From Mucilaginibacter kameinonensis (lineage in GTDB: Bacteria > Bacteroidota > Bacteroidia > Sphingobacteriales > Sphingobacteriaceae), in contig NZ_RCWZ01000001.1 in the NCBI RefSeq assembly GCF_003675385.1, positions 1,116,001 to 1,180,000 on the forward strand: a stretch of 64,000 nt of DNA, written 5' to 3'. A program made the position numbers and the translations under genes. Under the pieces are notes generated by a model that saw only the letters and a program-made list of their open reading frames with translations, was not told the DNA's origin and ran no database searches. Below are positions 26,857-34,358 of this stretch, piece by piece. The first letter of the stretch is position 1, and the number at the start of each line of letters is the position of its first letter.

Positions 26857-27651
26857 ATGAATCTCATCCATGTTATTATCCTTGCAATAATTGAAGGGAT
26901 AACTGAATTTTTGCCCGTTTCATCGACAGGGCACATGATCATCGCCTCATCGGTAATGGGCATAGCCGCCGATCCCTTTGTTAAACTGTTTACTGTTGCC
27001 ATACAGCTGGGCGCTATTTTATCGGTAGTGATCCTGTATTGGAAAAGGTTTCTGCAGTCGGTTAATTTTTATTTAAAGCTGTTTATCGCTTTTATACCCG
27101 CAGCAGTATTTGGAGTATTATTCAGCAAAAAGATTGATGCATTGCTTGAAAGTGTTTATGTAGTTGGTATTACCCTTTTTGTAGGTGGTATCATTTTATT
27201 GTTTGTTGATAAGTGGTTTAATAAACCAACCGTTAAGCAAGAAAAAGATATCAGCAATTTAACAGCATTTAAAATTGGTTTTTTTCAATGTTTGGCTATG
27301 ATTCCTGGTACATCTCGTTCGGCTGCTACAATTGTTGGCGGTATGACCCAAAAGCTAAACCGTACAGCTGCTGCCGAGTTTTCATTCTTTTTAGCTGTGC
27401 CTACTATGTTTGCCGCAACTGCTAAGAAGCTGTATGACTTCCATAAAGAAGGCCACATATTTACCGGTGAAGAAATCAAATTACTGGCAATAGGCAACGT
27501 TATAGCATTTATTGTTGCCATGCTTGCCATAAAAACATTCATAACCTTTTTAGAGCGCAAAGGCTTTAAAATATTCGGCTGGTATCGTATTGTTGTTGGC
27601 GCCATAATTATTGGCTTGATGCTGAGCGGTCATCAGTTACAAAATATTTAA
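26857..27651 (+). CDS. uppP: Undecaprenyl-diphosphatase UppP (BacA)
   Basis: A 264-residue polytopic membrane enzyme that dephosphorylates undecaprenyl diphosphate, recycling the lipid carrier for peptidoglycan and other glycans. The two catalytic motifs are present: [14 protein letters not shown] (about 13-26) and [14 protein letters not shown] (about 150-163). Extra activity gives bacitracin resistance. It ends with a strong terminator at 27670-27722. Confidence 0.96.
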   Translation: MNLIHVIILAIIEGITEFLPVSSTGHMIIASSVMGIAADPFVKLFTVAIQLGAILSVVILYWKRFLQSVNFYLKLFIAFIPAAVFGVLFSKKIDALLESVYVVGITLFVGGIILLFVDKWFNKPTVKQEKDISNLTAFKIGFFQCLAMIPGTSRSAATIVGGMTQKLNRTAAAEFSFFLAVPTMFAATAKKLYDFHKEGHIFTGEEIKLLAIGNVIAFIVAMLAIKTFITFLERKGFKIFGWYRIVVGAIIIGLMLSGHQLQNI

Positions 27652-27669
27652 CAGGATATTTCTTTTAGG

Positions 27670-27722
27670 ATCGGATATCTGCAAAGGTTTTAAATTTTGC
27701 GGATATCCGATTTGTTTTTTTA
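27670..27722 (+). terminator. Terminator of the ftsX-uppP unit
   Basis: ATCGGATATCTGCAAA (27670-27685) pairs with TTTGCGGATATCCGAT (27696-27711), one mismatch, followed by TTGTTTTTTT. Confidence 0.88.
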
Positions 27723-27761
27723 CTGCAGTTTTCCTTCCTTCCGCCATCAAGTCGAAAATCG

Positions 27762-27769
27762 TACCTTTG
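27762..27769 (+). promoter_or_regulatory. -7 box upstream of truB
   Basis: TACCTTTG, 39 nt before the TTG start; no clear -33 TTG was seen. A CGGATGGGTTGATCCG hairpin lies in the likely leader (about 27779-27794). Confidence 0.45.
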
Positions 27770-27808
27770 CGAAAAAATCGGATGGGTTGATCCGACTAAA
27801 TAAAAGAT

Positions 27809-28531
27809 TTGAAGAATACGTACACTAAAATAGAGGAATTTGCTGAAGGTCAGCTTTTACTGGTTAACAAACCTTATCAATGGACAAGCTTTGATGTGGT
27901 TGGCAAGCTCCGCAATTCATTTAAACCGCTAAAATTAAAGGTTGGTCACGCGGGAACGCTTGATCCGTTGGCTACCGGTCTGCTGATCATCTGCACAGGT
28001 AAAATGACCAAGCAGATAGATATCTTTCAGGCCGAAGAAAAGGAATATACCGGTACAATGGTATTAGGCGCTACAACGCCCTCGTATGATATGGAAACCG
28101 AGCCTGACAAAAGTTTTGACATTAGCCAACTCACCGAAGAAAGGCTCCGTAATAACTGCGGACAGTTCATAGGCGATATACAGCAATATCCTCCGGCACA
28201 TTCAGCCATAAAAGTTGATGGCGAGCGTTTATATGAAAAAGCGCGCCGGGGCGAGGAAGTGGAGTTGAAGTTGCGCAACGTAACTATAACCGAATTTGAA
28301 TTAACCCGAGTTGAGTTGCCCGAGATTGATTTCAGGGTGGTGTGCAGCAAGGGTACTTATATCCGGTCGCTGGTGAATGATTTTGGAGCTGCCTTAAGTA
28401 ATGGCGCTTATCTGTCGAAGTTAAGGCGTACACGCAGCGGCAACTTCAGGATTGAAGATGCCTGGGAAGTAATGGAGCTGGTAAATACCGTTAGGGAATT
28501 GAAGACATCAGATACGCACGCGGCACGGTAA
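27809..28531 (+). CDS. truB: tRNA pseudouridine(55) synthase TruB
   Basis: A 240-residue enzyme forming pseudouridine 55 in the T-loop of tRNAs. GQLLLVNKPYQWTSFDVV (14-31) and GHAGTLDPLATGLL with catalytic Asp52 (47-60) are diagnostic; KGTYIRSLVNDFG lies near 180. The start is TTG at 27809, since no ATG or GTG sits between it and the first conserved residues. It lacks the C-terminal PUA domain of the E. coli enzyme, normal for Bacteroidota. Confidence 0.95.
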   Translation: MKNTYTKIEEFAEGQLLLVNKPYQWTSFDVVGKLRNSFKPLKLKVGHAGTLDPLATGLLIICTGKMTKQIDIFQAEEKEYTGTMVLGATTPSYDMETEPDKSFDISQLTEERLRNNCGQFIGDIQQYPPAHSAIKVDGERLYEKARRGEEVELKLRNVTITEFELTRVELPEIDFRVVCSKGTYIRSLVNDFGAALSNGAYLSKLRRTRSGNFRIEDAWEVMELVNTVRELKTSDTHAAR

Positions 28532-28560
28532 AGGAAATTTACAAAGCGCAAACACTCCTG

Positions 28561-28592
28561 TTGTTAATCCCATCAACTAAAAATTAACTTTG
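28561..28592 (+). promoter_or_regulatory. Promoter of ribF
   Basis: TTG (28561-28563), a 21-nt spacer, TAACTTTG (28585-28592), then 19 nt to the ATG at 28612. A full match to the Bacteroidota consensus. Confidence 0.75.
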
Positions 28593-28611
28593 TGTTTTAC
28601 TCATATAATTA

Positions 28612-29538
28612 ATGAGGGTTTATCATAACATTGACGAATTTACAGCGGTAAACAATGCGGTAGTCACCATCGGCACATTTGATGGGGTACACATCGGGCA
28701 CCGTAAAATTATATCAGGCATTAAGGAGCTGGCTGCAAGCACCGGCGGCGAAACCGTGATCCTTACTTTTTTCCCGCACCCGCGCATGATATTGCACCCG
28801 GAAGATGAAAGCCTTAAACTGATAACTACTATTGCCGAAAAGGCCGAACTTATGGAAAAGCTTGGGGTTGATCATTTGATCATTACTCCTTTTTCCAGGG
28901 ATTTCTCCAATCAATCGGCCGAAAGCTATATCCGTGATGTGCTGGTAAACAAGATCGGTACAAAAAAAATAGTGATAGGTTACGACCACCGTTTTGGGAA
29001 AGACAGGCAGGGAGGTTTTGAAGACCTGCAACGCCTTGGCCCGGTTTATGGGTTTGACGTGGTAGAAATCCCCGAGCAGGATATCAATGAGGTGGCTATT
29101 AGTTCAACCCGCATCCGTAACGCGCTTTTAAGCGGCGATATTGATCTGGCAAACGCCTTTTTAGGCTATCCATTCTTTATTACCGGAAATGTTGTGCGCG
29201 GCGATCAGATCGGCCGTCAGTTAGGTTATCCAACTGCCAATATCGTTATTGAAGAAAAATACAAGCTTGTTCCATGTGATGGCATTTTTGCCGTAACGGT
29301 TATCATTGCCGATCAGAAATATAAGGGAATGGCCTATATCGGCAGCCGCCCAACGGTTAATGGCCTCACCCGTAATATCGAAGTAAACATTTTTGATTTT
29401 AACCAGGAGATCTATAACCAAACCATCCGGATGGAGTTTCACCACTATATCCGCGGCGATGTAAAGTTTTCATCACTTGACGAGCTGAAAGTGCAGTTGG
29501 CGCAGGATAAGGTGGATGTGTTAAACCTTGATTTTTAG
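28612..29538 (+). CDS. ribF: Bifunctional riboflavin kinase / FAD synthetase
   Basis: A 308-residue cytoplasmic enzyme converting riboflavin to FMN and then FAD. The N-terminal adenylyltransferase domain shows GTFDGVHIGH (21-30), GYDHRFGKDRQGG (near 123) and SSTRIRNAL. The C-terminal kinase domain starts near 185 with GNVVRGDQIGRQLGYPTANI, and AYIGSRPTVNG follows. Both activities are expected. It ends one nucleotide before a 16-bp inverted repeat shared with the convergent LysE gene. Confidence 0.96.
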   Translation: MRVYHNIDEFTAVNNAVVTIGTFDGVHIGHRKIISGIKELAASTGGETVILTFFPHPRMILHPEDESLKLITTIAEKAELMEKLGVDHLIITPFSRDFSNQSAESYIRDVLVNKIGTKKIVIGYDHRFGKDRQGGFEDLQRLGPVYGFDVVEIPEQDINEVAISSTRIRNALLSGDIDLANAFLGYPFFITGNVVRGDQIGRQLGYPTANIVIEEKYKLVPCDGIFAVTVIIADQKYKGMAYIGSRPTVNGLTRNIEVNIFDFNQEIYNQTIRMEFHHYIRGDVKFSSLDELKVQLAQDKVDVLNLDF

Positions 29539-29583
29539 GATTTAAGGATTACCTTGAGCTTAGTATCAGGTAATCCTTAAATC
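29539..29583. terminator. 16-bp perfect inverted repeat, likely bidirectional terminator
   Basis: GATTTAAGGATTACCT (29539-29554) and AGGTAATCCTTAAATC (29568-29583) are perfectly complementary around a 13-nt loop, between convergent ribF and LysE genes. No T-run follows, so termination strength is uncertain. Confidence 0.6.
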
Positions 29584-29604
29584 AGGCAAATCACGGTTCT
29601 GTTT

Positions 29605-30228
29605 TTAATGCTTAAAAAACGACAGATAGATCTGCTTCACAATATGATACGCTGCAAAAGCGAAAAATAATACCGCTATGCTTGTATTAATAAGTTTATT
29701 GCTTAACGCAAATTTATCCTGGATATACTTTGCAAATTTGGCATAAATAAACAGGCATAAGAATGCACCCGCTGCCGAGCCTAAGCTAAAAATAACCAAG
29801 GCTACGCGACCGTCAAGGATCCATTCGTGGGTAATGAGATAAGTGCCGGTCACCATCCAGAAGGGTACCTGCATGGGGTTTAAGAAGCCCAATAAAATAC
29901 CATATTTAATACTGGCATGCTCAGAGTAATTAGCCTTAGGTGGCGCGTTACGATGGATCCAGGTAATGTATCCCATTACGCCAAACAAAACAACCATGAT
30001 CCAGTCGATGATAGTACCCAATTTCAACTGTCCCGAAAGCCAGCGAGCGGCATGCATGATGAAATACGTAAAGAAAAATTCAACGGCCGAGAACGCGGTT
30101 ATGAAGCGTACGGCTTCTTTAATGCCACGGTTTATGGTGATCTGTACTAAAGTTAGGTTTATGTTGCCGGGTGGTATATAGCCTATAAAATTGGCTATAA
30201 GCCCGATGAAAAAAGTCAAAAATATCAT
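29605..30228 (-). CDS. LysE-family exporter
   Basis: A 207-residue inner-membrane protein with about six hydrophobic helices. The N-terminal GYIPPGNINLTLVQITINRG (about 15-34) is the characteristic LysE/RhtB pattern around the conserved Pro-Gly-Asn. Members export amino acids or related compounds by proton exchange. The substrate is unknown. The promoter at 30234-30264 has its -7 box 5 nt before the ATG, suggesting a leaderless mRNA. Confidence 0.88.
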   Translation of the reverse strand: MIFLTFFIGLIANFIGYIPPGNINLTLVQITINRGIKEAVRFITAFSAVEFFFTYFIMHAARWLSGQLKLGTIIDWIMVVLFGVMGYITWIHRNAPPKANYSEHASIKYGILLGFLNPMQVPFWMVTGTYLITHEWILDGRVALVIFSLGSAAGAFLCLFIYAKFAKYIQDKFALSNKLINTSIAVLFFAFAAYHIVKQIYLSFFKH

Positions 30229-30233
30229 CGCAG

Positions 30234-30264
30234 CAAAGATAGGGTGTTAATTGGAGTTGGCAAA
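30234..30264 (-). promoter_or_regulatory. Promoter of the LysE gene
   Basis: On the minus strand, TTTG (complement of 30261-30264), a 19-nt spacer and TATCTTTG (complement of 30234-30241): a perfect consensus. The box ends 5 nt before the ATG at 30228. Confidence 0.8.
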
Positions 30265-30431
30265 TGGGCAGATGTGCAAATTTTAAATGTGCAGATTTCA
30301 GATGTAAAGATTAGCGCAACCTCAATAATGCCCTCCCTAATTTAATTTATTGATTGGCACATCTGCATATTTGAAATCTACACATCTTATAATAGTTTGC
30401 ACATCTGCACACCTGAAATTTGCACATCTAT
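30265..30431. repeat. GATGTGCAGATTT repeat element, copy A
   Basis: Left half has units such as AGATGTGCAAATTTTAAATG and TGCAGATTTCAGATGTAAAG; the right half has the inverse (GCACATCTGCATATTTGAAA, TTTGCACATCTGCACACC). The whole is an imperfect inverted repeat of about 165 bp between the LysE and BtuF-like genes. A second, longer member is at 46716-46960. Confidence 0.8.
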
Positions 30432-30464
30432 AATTATTACATTTGCAAACTTTAACTTGTTAAC

Positions 30465-31391
30465 ATGCCAACTGAAAAAATAGTTTCATTGCTGCCAGCC
30501 GCTACCGAAATAATTTGTGCTTTAGGATTAGAGAAAAACCTGGTGGGGCGCTCGCACGAGTGCGATTTTCCGGAAGCAGTAAAGCAATTGCCGGTATGTA
30601 CCGAAGCTAATTTTCCTGATGGCCTGAGCAGTGCTGATATTGATGTAAAGGTAAAGGAGATCCTGGCCGACGCGCTTTCGGTTTATACGGTAAAGCGTGA
30701 GCAAATTAAAGAACTTGCACCTGATGTAGTTGTAACCCAAGCCCAATGCGAGGTTTGCGCCGTATCGCTAAAAGATGTAGAGGAAGCGCTGGAAAACTAT
30801 CTTGATAAACAAGCTCAAATTATATCGTTGCAGCCCAATAGCCTTGACGATATTTTTAATGATATCACCAAAGTTGCCGATGCGCTAAACGTGCCGCAAG
30901 CCGGTGCCGAACTGCTTGAAAGCCTGCAGGAACGTGTTGATATCATTAAACATAAGCTAAAATTTGTTGACAGTAAGCCAACGGTGGCTTGTATTGAATG
31001 GCTTGAACCTTTAATGATATCCGGCAATTGGGTGCCCGGTTTAGTAAACATTGCAGGCGGAACACCGGTATTGGCGCAGGATGGCAAACATTCTCCCTAT
31101 GTTGCCTGGGACGATATTCTGCAACAGGATCCGGAAGTTATTGTAGTAATGCCCTGCGGTTTCAGCATTGAACGCACCATGCGCGAAATTAACCTGTTAC
31201 TGGATCGCCCGGGTTTCGCATCGCTCAAAGCCGTAAAAAACGACAGGTTTTATATAGCCGACGGTAACCAATACTTTAATCGCCCGGGCCCCCGCATTGT
31301 TGATTCCGTCGAGATCCTGGCCGAGATCATCCGACCTAAGCAATTCATTTTTGGTTATGAGGGTGAGGGTTGGATTAAGTTTTCGTTGTAA
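30465..31391 (+). CDS. BtuF-like periplasmic-binding-fold protein
   Basis: A 308-residue protein of the cobalamin/iron-siderophore substrate-binding fold (helical backbone family). IVSLLPAATEIICALGLEKN (6-25), VGRSHECDFP (near 27) and a C-terminal RPGPRIVDSVEILAEI are typical of BtuF-like proteins. It lacks a signal peptide, so unlike E. coli BtuF it seems cytoplasmic as read; many Bacteroidota and archaeal relatives also look like this. It could bind a corrinoid or act in cobalamin salvage. No transporter genes are adjacent. Confidence 0.85.
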   Translation: MPTEKIVSLLPAATEIICALGLEKNLVGRSHECDFPEAVKQLPVCTEANFPDGLSSADIDVKVKEILADALSVYTVKREQIKELAPDVVVTQAQCEVCAVSLKDVEEALENYLDKQAQIISLQPNSLDDIFNDITKVADALNVPQAGAELLESLQERVDIIKHKLKFVDSKPTVACIEWLEPLMISGNWVPGLVNIAGGTPVLAQDGKHSPYVAWDDILQQDPEVIVVMPCGFSIERTMREINLLLDRPGFASLKAVKNDRFYIADGNQYFNRPGPRIVDSVEILAEIIRPKQFIFGYEGEGWIKFSL

Positions 31392-31412
31392 ACACCGTTA
31401 AATACGTTTTCA

Positions 31413-31477
31413 GTAGAGACGCATCACATGCGTCTATCTTCTTCATCTGTTAAAAGACGCATGTGATGCGTCTCTAC
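31413..31477. repeat. 23-bp perfect inverted repeat (GTAGAGACGCAT)
   Basis: Arms 31413-31435 and 31455-31477 are perfect inverse copies, beginning GTAGAGACGCATCACATGCG. It sits between the BtuF-like and hexosaminidase genes and could act as a terminator or be a mobile palindrome. Confidence 0.9.
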
Positions 31478-31556
31478 ACGGATAAAAATACTTATTAAAA
31501 TAATTTAAAAAGCTATATATTTACTTGTCTGCTATCTCTCAGGCACAGGATCAATT

Positions 31557-34115
31557 ATGAACAAAATTTTTATGATGATGGTTATCGCGGCGGTTTTTGT
31601 ATGCAGCGGTTTTAAAATTAATGACGATAAAAAGCCAAACATTGCCGAACTGCACCTCAACTGGCAGGTGATGGACAATAACTATCAAAATAAAAACGAA
31701 GCCCTCACCGCCTTGGTAATTACCAACAAAAGTCATGAAACATTGCCGGCAGCGGGATGGAAGATCTATTTTAACTCCGGCCGTGGTTTTACCAAGGCAG
31801 CGGTAAGCAACAATGCCTTAATTGAACAGGTAAACGGGGATATGTATAGCATCACCCCAACTTCAGGATTTAAAGAACTGAAACCAGGTGGAACCGCCCG
31901 CATTGAGTTTGTGTGTGATGATCCTGTAGTGAATATTACCGATGCCCCCGAAGGCCCTTATCTGGTTTGGGATAATACCCCCGAAAAAGGCTATTCTTTC
32001 GGCTCATATGATATCACGCCATATAAACCTACTTACCAGGGCCTGATAACCCCCGAGATTGTTTACGACAGAAATAAAACAGTTACCGATATCCCTGCCG
32101 ATCAGTTGGTAAAAGTTTTCCCTACGCCAGTAAGTTATAACCAGGGCAGCGGTAGTTTTTCTTTTGCTCCGGGTGTTAATGTTTCATCTGCCGATGCGCG
32201 GTTCAGTAAGGAAGCAGCAGTCTTGCGTAATTATATCACCTCAATCTTTGGAAAAAAGGAAACAGGTAAATCTTCGAGCAATGTAATTTCATTTGAATAT
32301 AAAGCTGGTTTGGGCGATGAAGCTTATGAGTTAAGCATAAAACCAACTGTAGTGACTATCCGGGCATCTGCAAGCACCGGCATATATTATGGTATCCAAT
32401 CATTCAAAAGCCTGATCCCGGCAAGTGCATTGGCTAAGGCGCCGACTTCGGTACAGATTCCTTGTGTTGAGGTTTCCGATGCGCCGCGCTTTGCCTATCG
32501 TGCGGTAATGCTTGATGTAGCCCGTAATTTTCAGTCAAAACAACAGGTATTGAAGCTGCTGGAAGCAATGAGTTTGTATAAACTGAATACGCTGCACCTG
32601 CACCTGACTGATGATGAGGGATGGAGAATAGAGATCCCCTCATTACCTGAGCTAACTTCGGTTGCGTCAAAACGTGGCCATACGCTGGATAGCAAACATC
32701 ATCTGCCTCCATCTCATGGTTCTGGTCCGGAAGTTAACAATCCTTTTGGTACAGGTTATTTCACTAAGGCGGAATATATAGAGATCCTGAAATATGCCAA
32801 TGACCGTCATATCACCGTAGTTCCTGAAATTGAAACGCCCGGTCATGCCCGCGGAGCTATTAAGGCTATGAATGCACGTTATGACAGGTTAATGGCCGAA
32901 GGTAAAAAGGCAGAAGCCGAAAAATATCTGCTGTATGATCAGAATGATAAATCCGAATATCGCTCGGTACAATATTGGAACGATAACGTGATCGATGTAT
33001 CGCTGCCGTCAACCTATAACTTTGTGGAGACTGTTGTAAATGATCTCATCAGTACTTATAAAGAAGCTGGCGCACCATTGCCAACAATTCATTTTGGCGG
33101 CGATGAGGTTCCTGCTAATGTATGGGAAAAATCGCCAGCTTATGTGGCTCTTAATGCCACTCACCCCGAAATACAAAGCACTAACGACCTTTGGTATTAC
33201 TTCTATGGTCGTGTTAATGACATCCTGAAAGCGAAAGGCATCCGCCTTTCGGGTTGGGAAGAGATGGCGCTTCGTAAAACCACGCTTGATGGCCAGCCGG
33301 CTTATGTGCCTAACCCCGATTTTACGAAGGAGCATTTACAGGTTGATGTTTGGAACAATGTTTTAGGTGCCGGGCAGGAAGATTTAGCTTATCGCTTAGC
33401 CAACGGCGGTTACAAGGTTGTATTAACCTGTGTTACCAACCTGTACTTTGATATGGCCAATTACAAATCTTTTGATGAGCCGGGTTACTACTGGGGCGCG
33501 TTTTTAGGGATCGACAAATTCTTCTCGTTTATCCCTTATGATTACTTTAAAAACGCCGACGTTGATAAGCAAGGCAACCCAATAAACAGGAATATCTTTA
33601 TTGGCAAACAACGCCTTACCGACTTTGGCAAAAGTAATATAGTAGGTCTGCAAGGCGCGCTTTGGGCCGAAACAGTTAAAGGTCCTGAAAGGATGGACTA
33701 CATGATTTTCCCGCGCCTGCTTGGCTTGGCAGAACGTGCCTGGGCACAAGACCCGGCCTGGGCTACCGAAAAAGATCCGGCAAAAAGTAAAGAAGAATAC
33801 CAGGCAGCCTGGTCAAACTTTTTGAATGTGTTAGGCAAACGCGAATTGCCGCGCCTTACGTATTACAATGGCGGTTATGATTACCGCGTACCAAAGCCAG
33901 GCATCAGTCTGCAGGATGGTAAATACCTGAGCAATGTAGAGTTCCCGGGCTTAACCATCAGGTATACTACTAACGGTAAAGATCCGGACGCTACAAGCAA
34001 AGTATACACTGGCCCGGTTAATTATAATGGCGGTGTTATCAAATTCCGCGCTTTTGATCCAAAAGGCCGGGGAAGTAATATTGCTGAGGGAGGAAGTAAT
34101 AATCTGAACCCTTAA
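31557..34115 (+). CDS. GH20 beta-N-acetylhexosaminidase
   Basis: An 852-residue exported enzyme releasing terminal GlcNAc/GalNAc from glycans such as chitin oligomers. Order: signal-like N-terminus (MNKIFMMMVIAAVFVCSGF), a carbohydrate-binding CHB_HEX-like domain (about 30-160), a GH20b domain (175-310), and the catalytic barrel from about 318 (FAYRAVMLDVARNFQSK). The catalytic pair Asp516-Glu517 lies in HFGGDEVP, the substrate-assisted mechanism of the family. The C-terminal 70 residues form a CHB_HEX_C-like beta-domain. A terminator follows. Confidence 0.95.
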   Translation: MNKIFMMMVIAAVFVCSGFKINDDKKPNIAELHLNWQVMDNNYQNKNEALTALVITNKSHETLPAAGWKIYFNSGRGFTKAAVSNNALIEQVNGDMYSITPTSGFKELKPGGTARIEFVCDDPVVNITDAPEGPYLVWDNTPEKGYSFGSYDITPYKPTYQGLITPEIVYDRNKTVTDIPADQLVKVFPTPVSYNQGSGSFSFAPGVNVSSADARFSKEAAVLRNYITSIFGKKETGKSSSNVISFEYKAGLGDEAYELSIKPTVVTIRASASTGIYYGIQSFKSLIPASALAKAPTSVQIPCVEVSDAPRFAYRAVMLDVARNFQSKQQVLKLLEAMSLYKLNTLHLHLTDDEGWRIEIPSLPELTSVASKRGHTLDSKHHLPPSHGSGPEVNNPFGTGYFTKAEYIEILKYANDRHITVVPEIETPGHARGAIKAMNARYDRLMAEGKKAEAEKYLLYDQNDKSEYRSVQYWNDNVIDVSLPSTYNFVETVVNDLISTYKEAGAPLPTIHFGGDEVPANVWEKSPAYVALNATHPEIQSTNDLWYYFYGRVNDILKAKGIRLSGWEEMALRKTTLDGQPAYVPNPDFTKEHLQVDVWNNVLGAGQEDLAYRLANGGYKVVLTCVTNLYFDMANYKSFDEPGYYWGAFLGIDKFFSFIPYDYFKNADVDKQGNPINRNIFIGKQRLTDFGKSNIVGLQGALWAETVKGPERMDYMIFPRLLGLAERAWAQDPAWATEKDPAKSKEEYQAAWSNFLNVLGKRELPRLTYYNGGYDYRVPKPGISLQDGKYLSNVEFPGLTIRYTTNGKDPDATSKVYTGPVNYNGGVIKFRAFDPKGRGSNIAEGGSNNLNP

Positions 34116-34133
34116 TTTCAGTTTGCAGATTGT

Positions 34134-34175
34134 AAAAAGCCCGGTGTTTTGTGAAACAAAATACCGGGCTTTTTT
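34134..34175 (+). terminator. Terminator of the hexosaminidase gene
   Basis: AAAAAGCCCGGT (34134-34145) pairs with ACCGGGCTTTTT (34163-34174), extended inward by GTTTTGT/ACAAAAT, giving a long stem usable in both directions. Confidence 0.9.
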
Positions 34176-34224
34176 AATTAACAATTGCCGCTGTTCATTA
34201 GCGGGCTATAGGTTGTGAAACTAT

Positions 34225-34306
34225 GTCATTGCGAGCGAAGCGTGGCAACCGCACGGAAGCATAGCCGCTCTGTATAGCATGCGATTGCTTCGTTCCTCGC
34301 AATGAC
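34225..34306. repeat. REP-like palindrome, copy 4
   Basis: GTCATTGCGAGCGAAGCGTGG at the left, GATTGCTTCGTTCCTCGCAA then TGAC at the right, core CCGCACGGAAGCATAGCCGC. The same subtype and orientation as copy 3. Confidence 0.9.
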
Positions 34307-34358
34307 ATGTTTTTTTATTTCTCTCACCATGATCTATGAACCATGAACTACCCACTAC

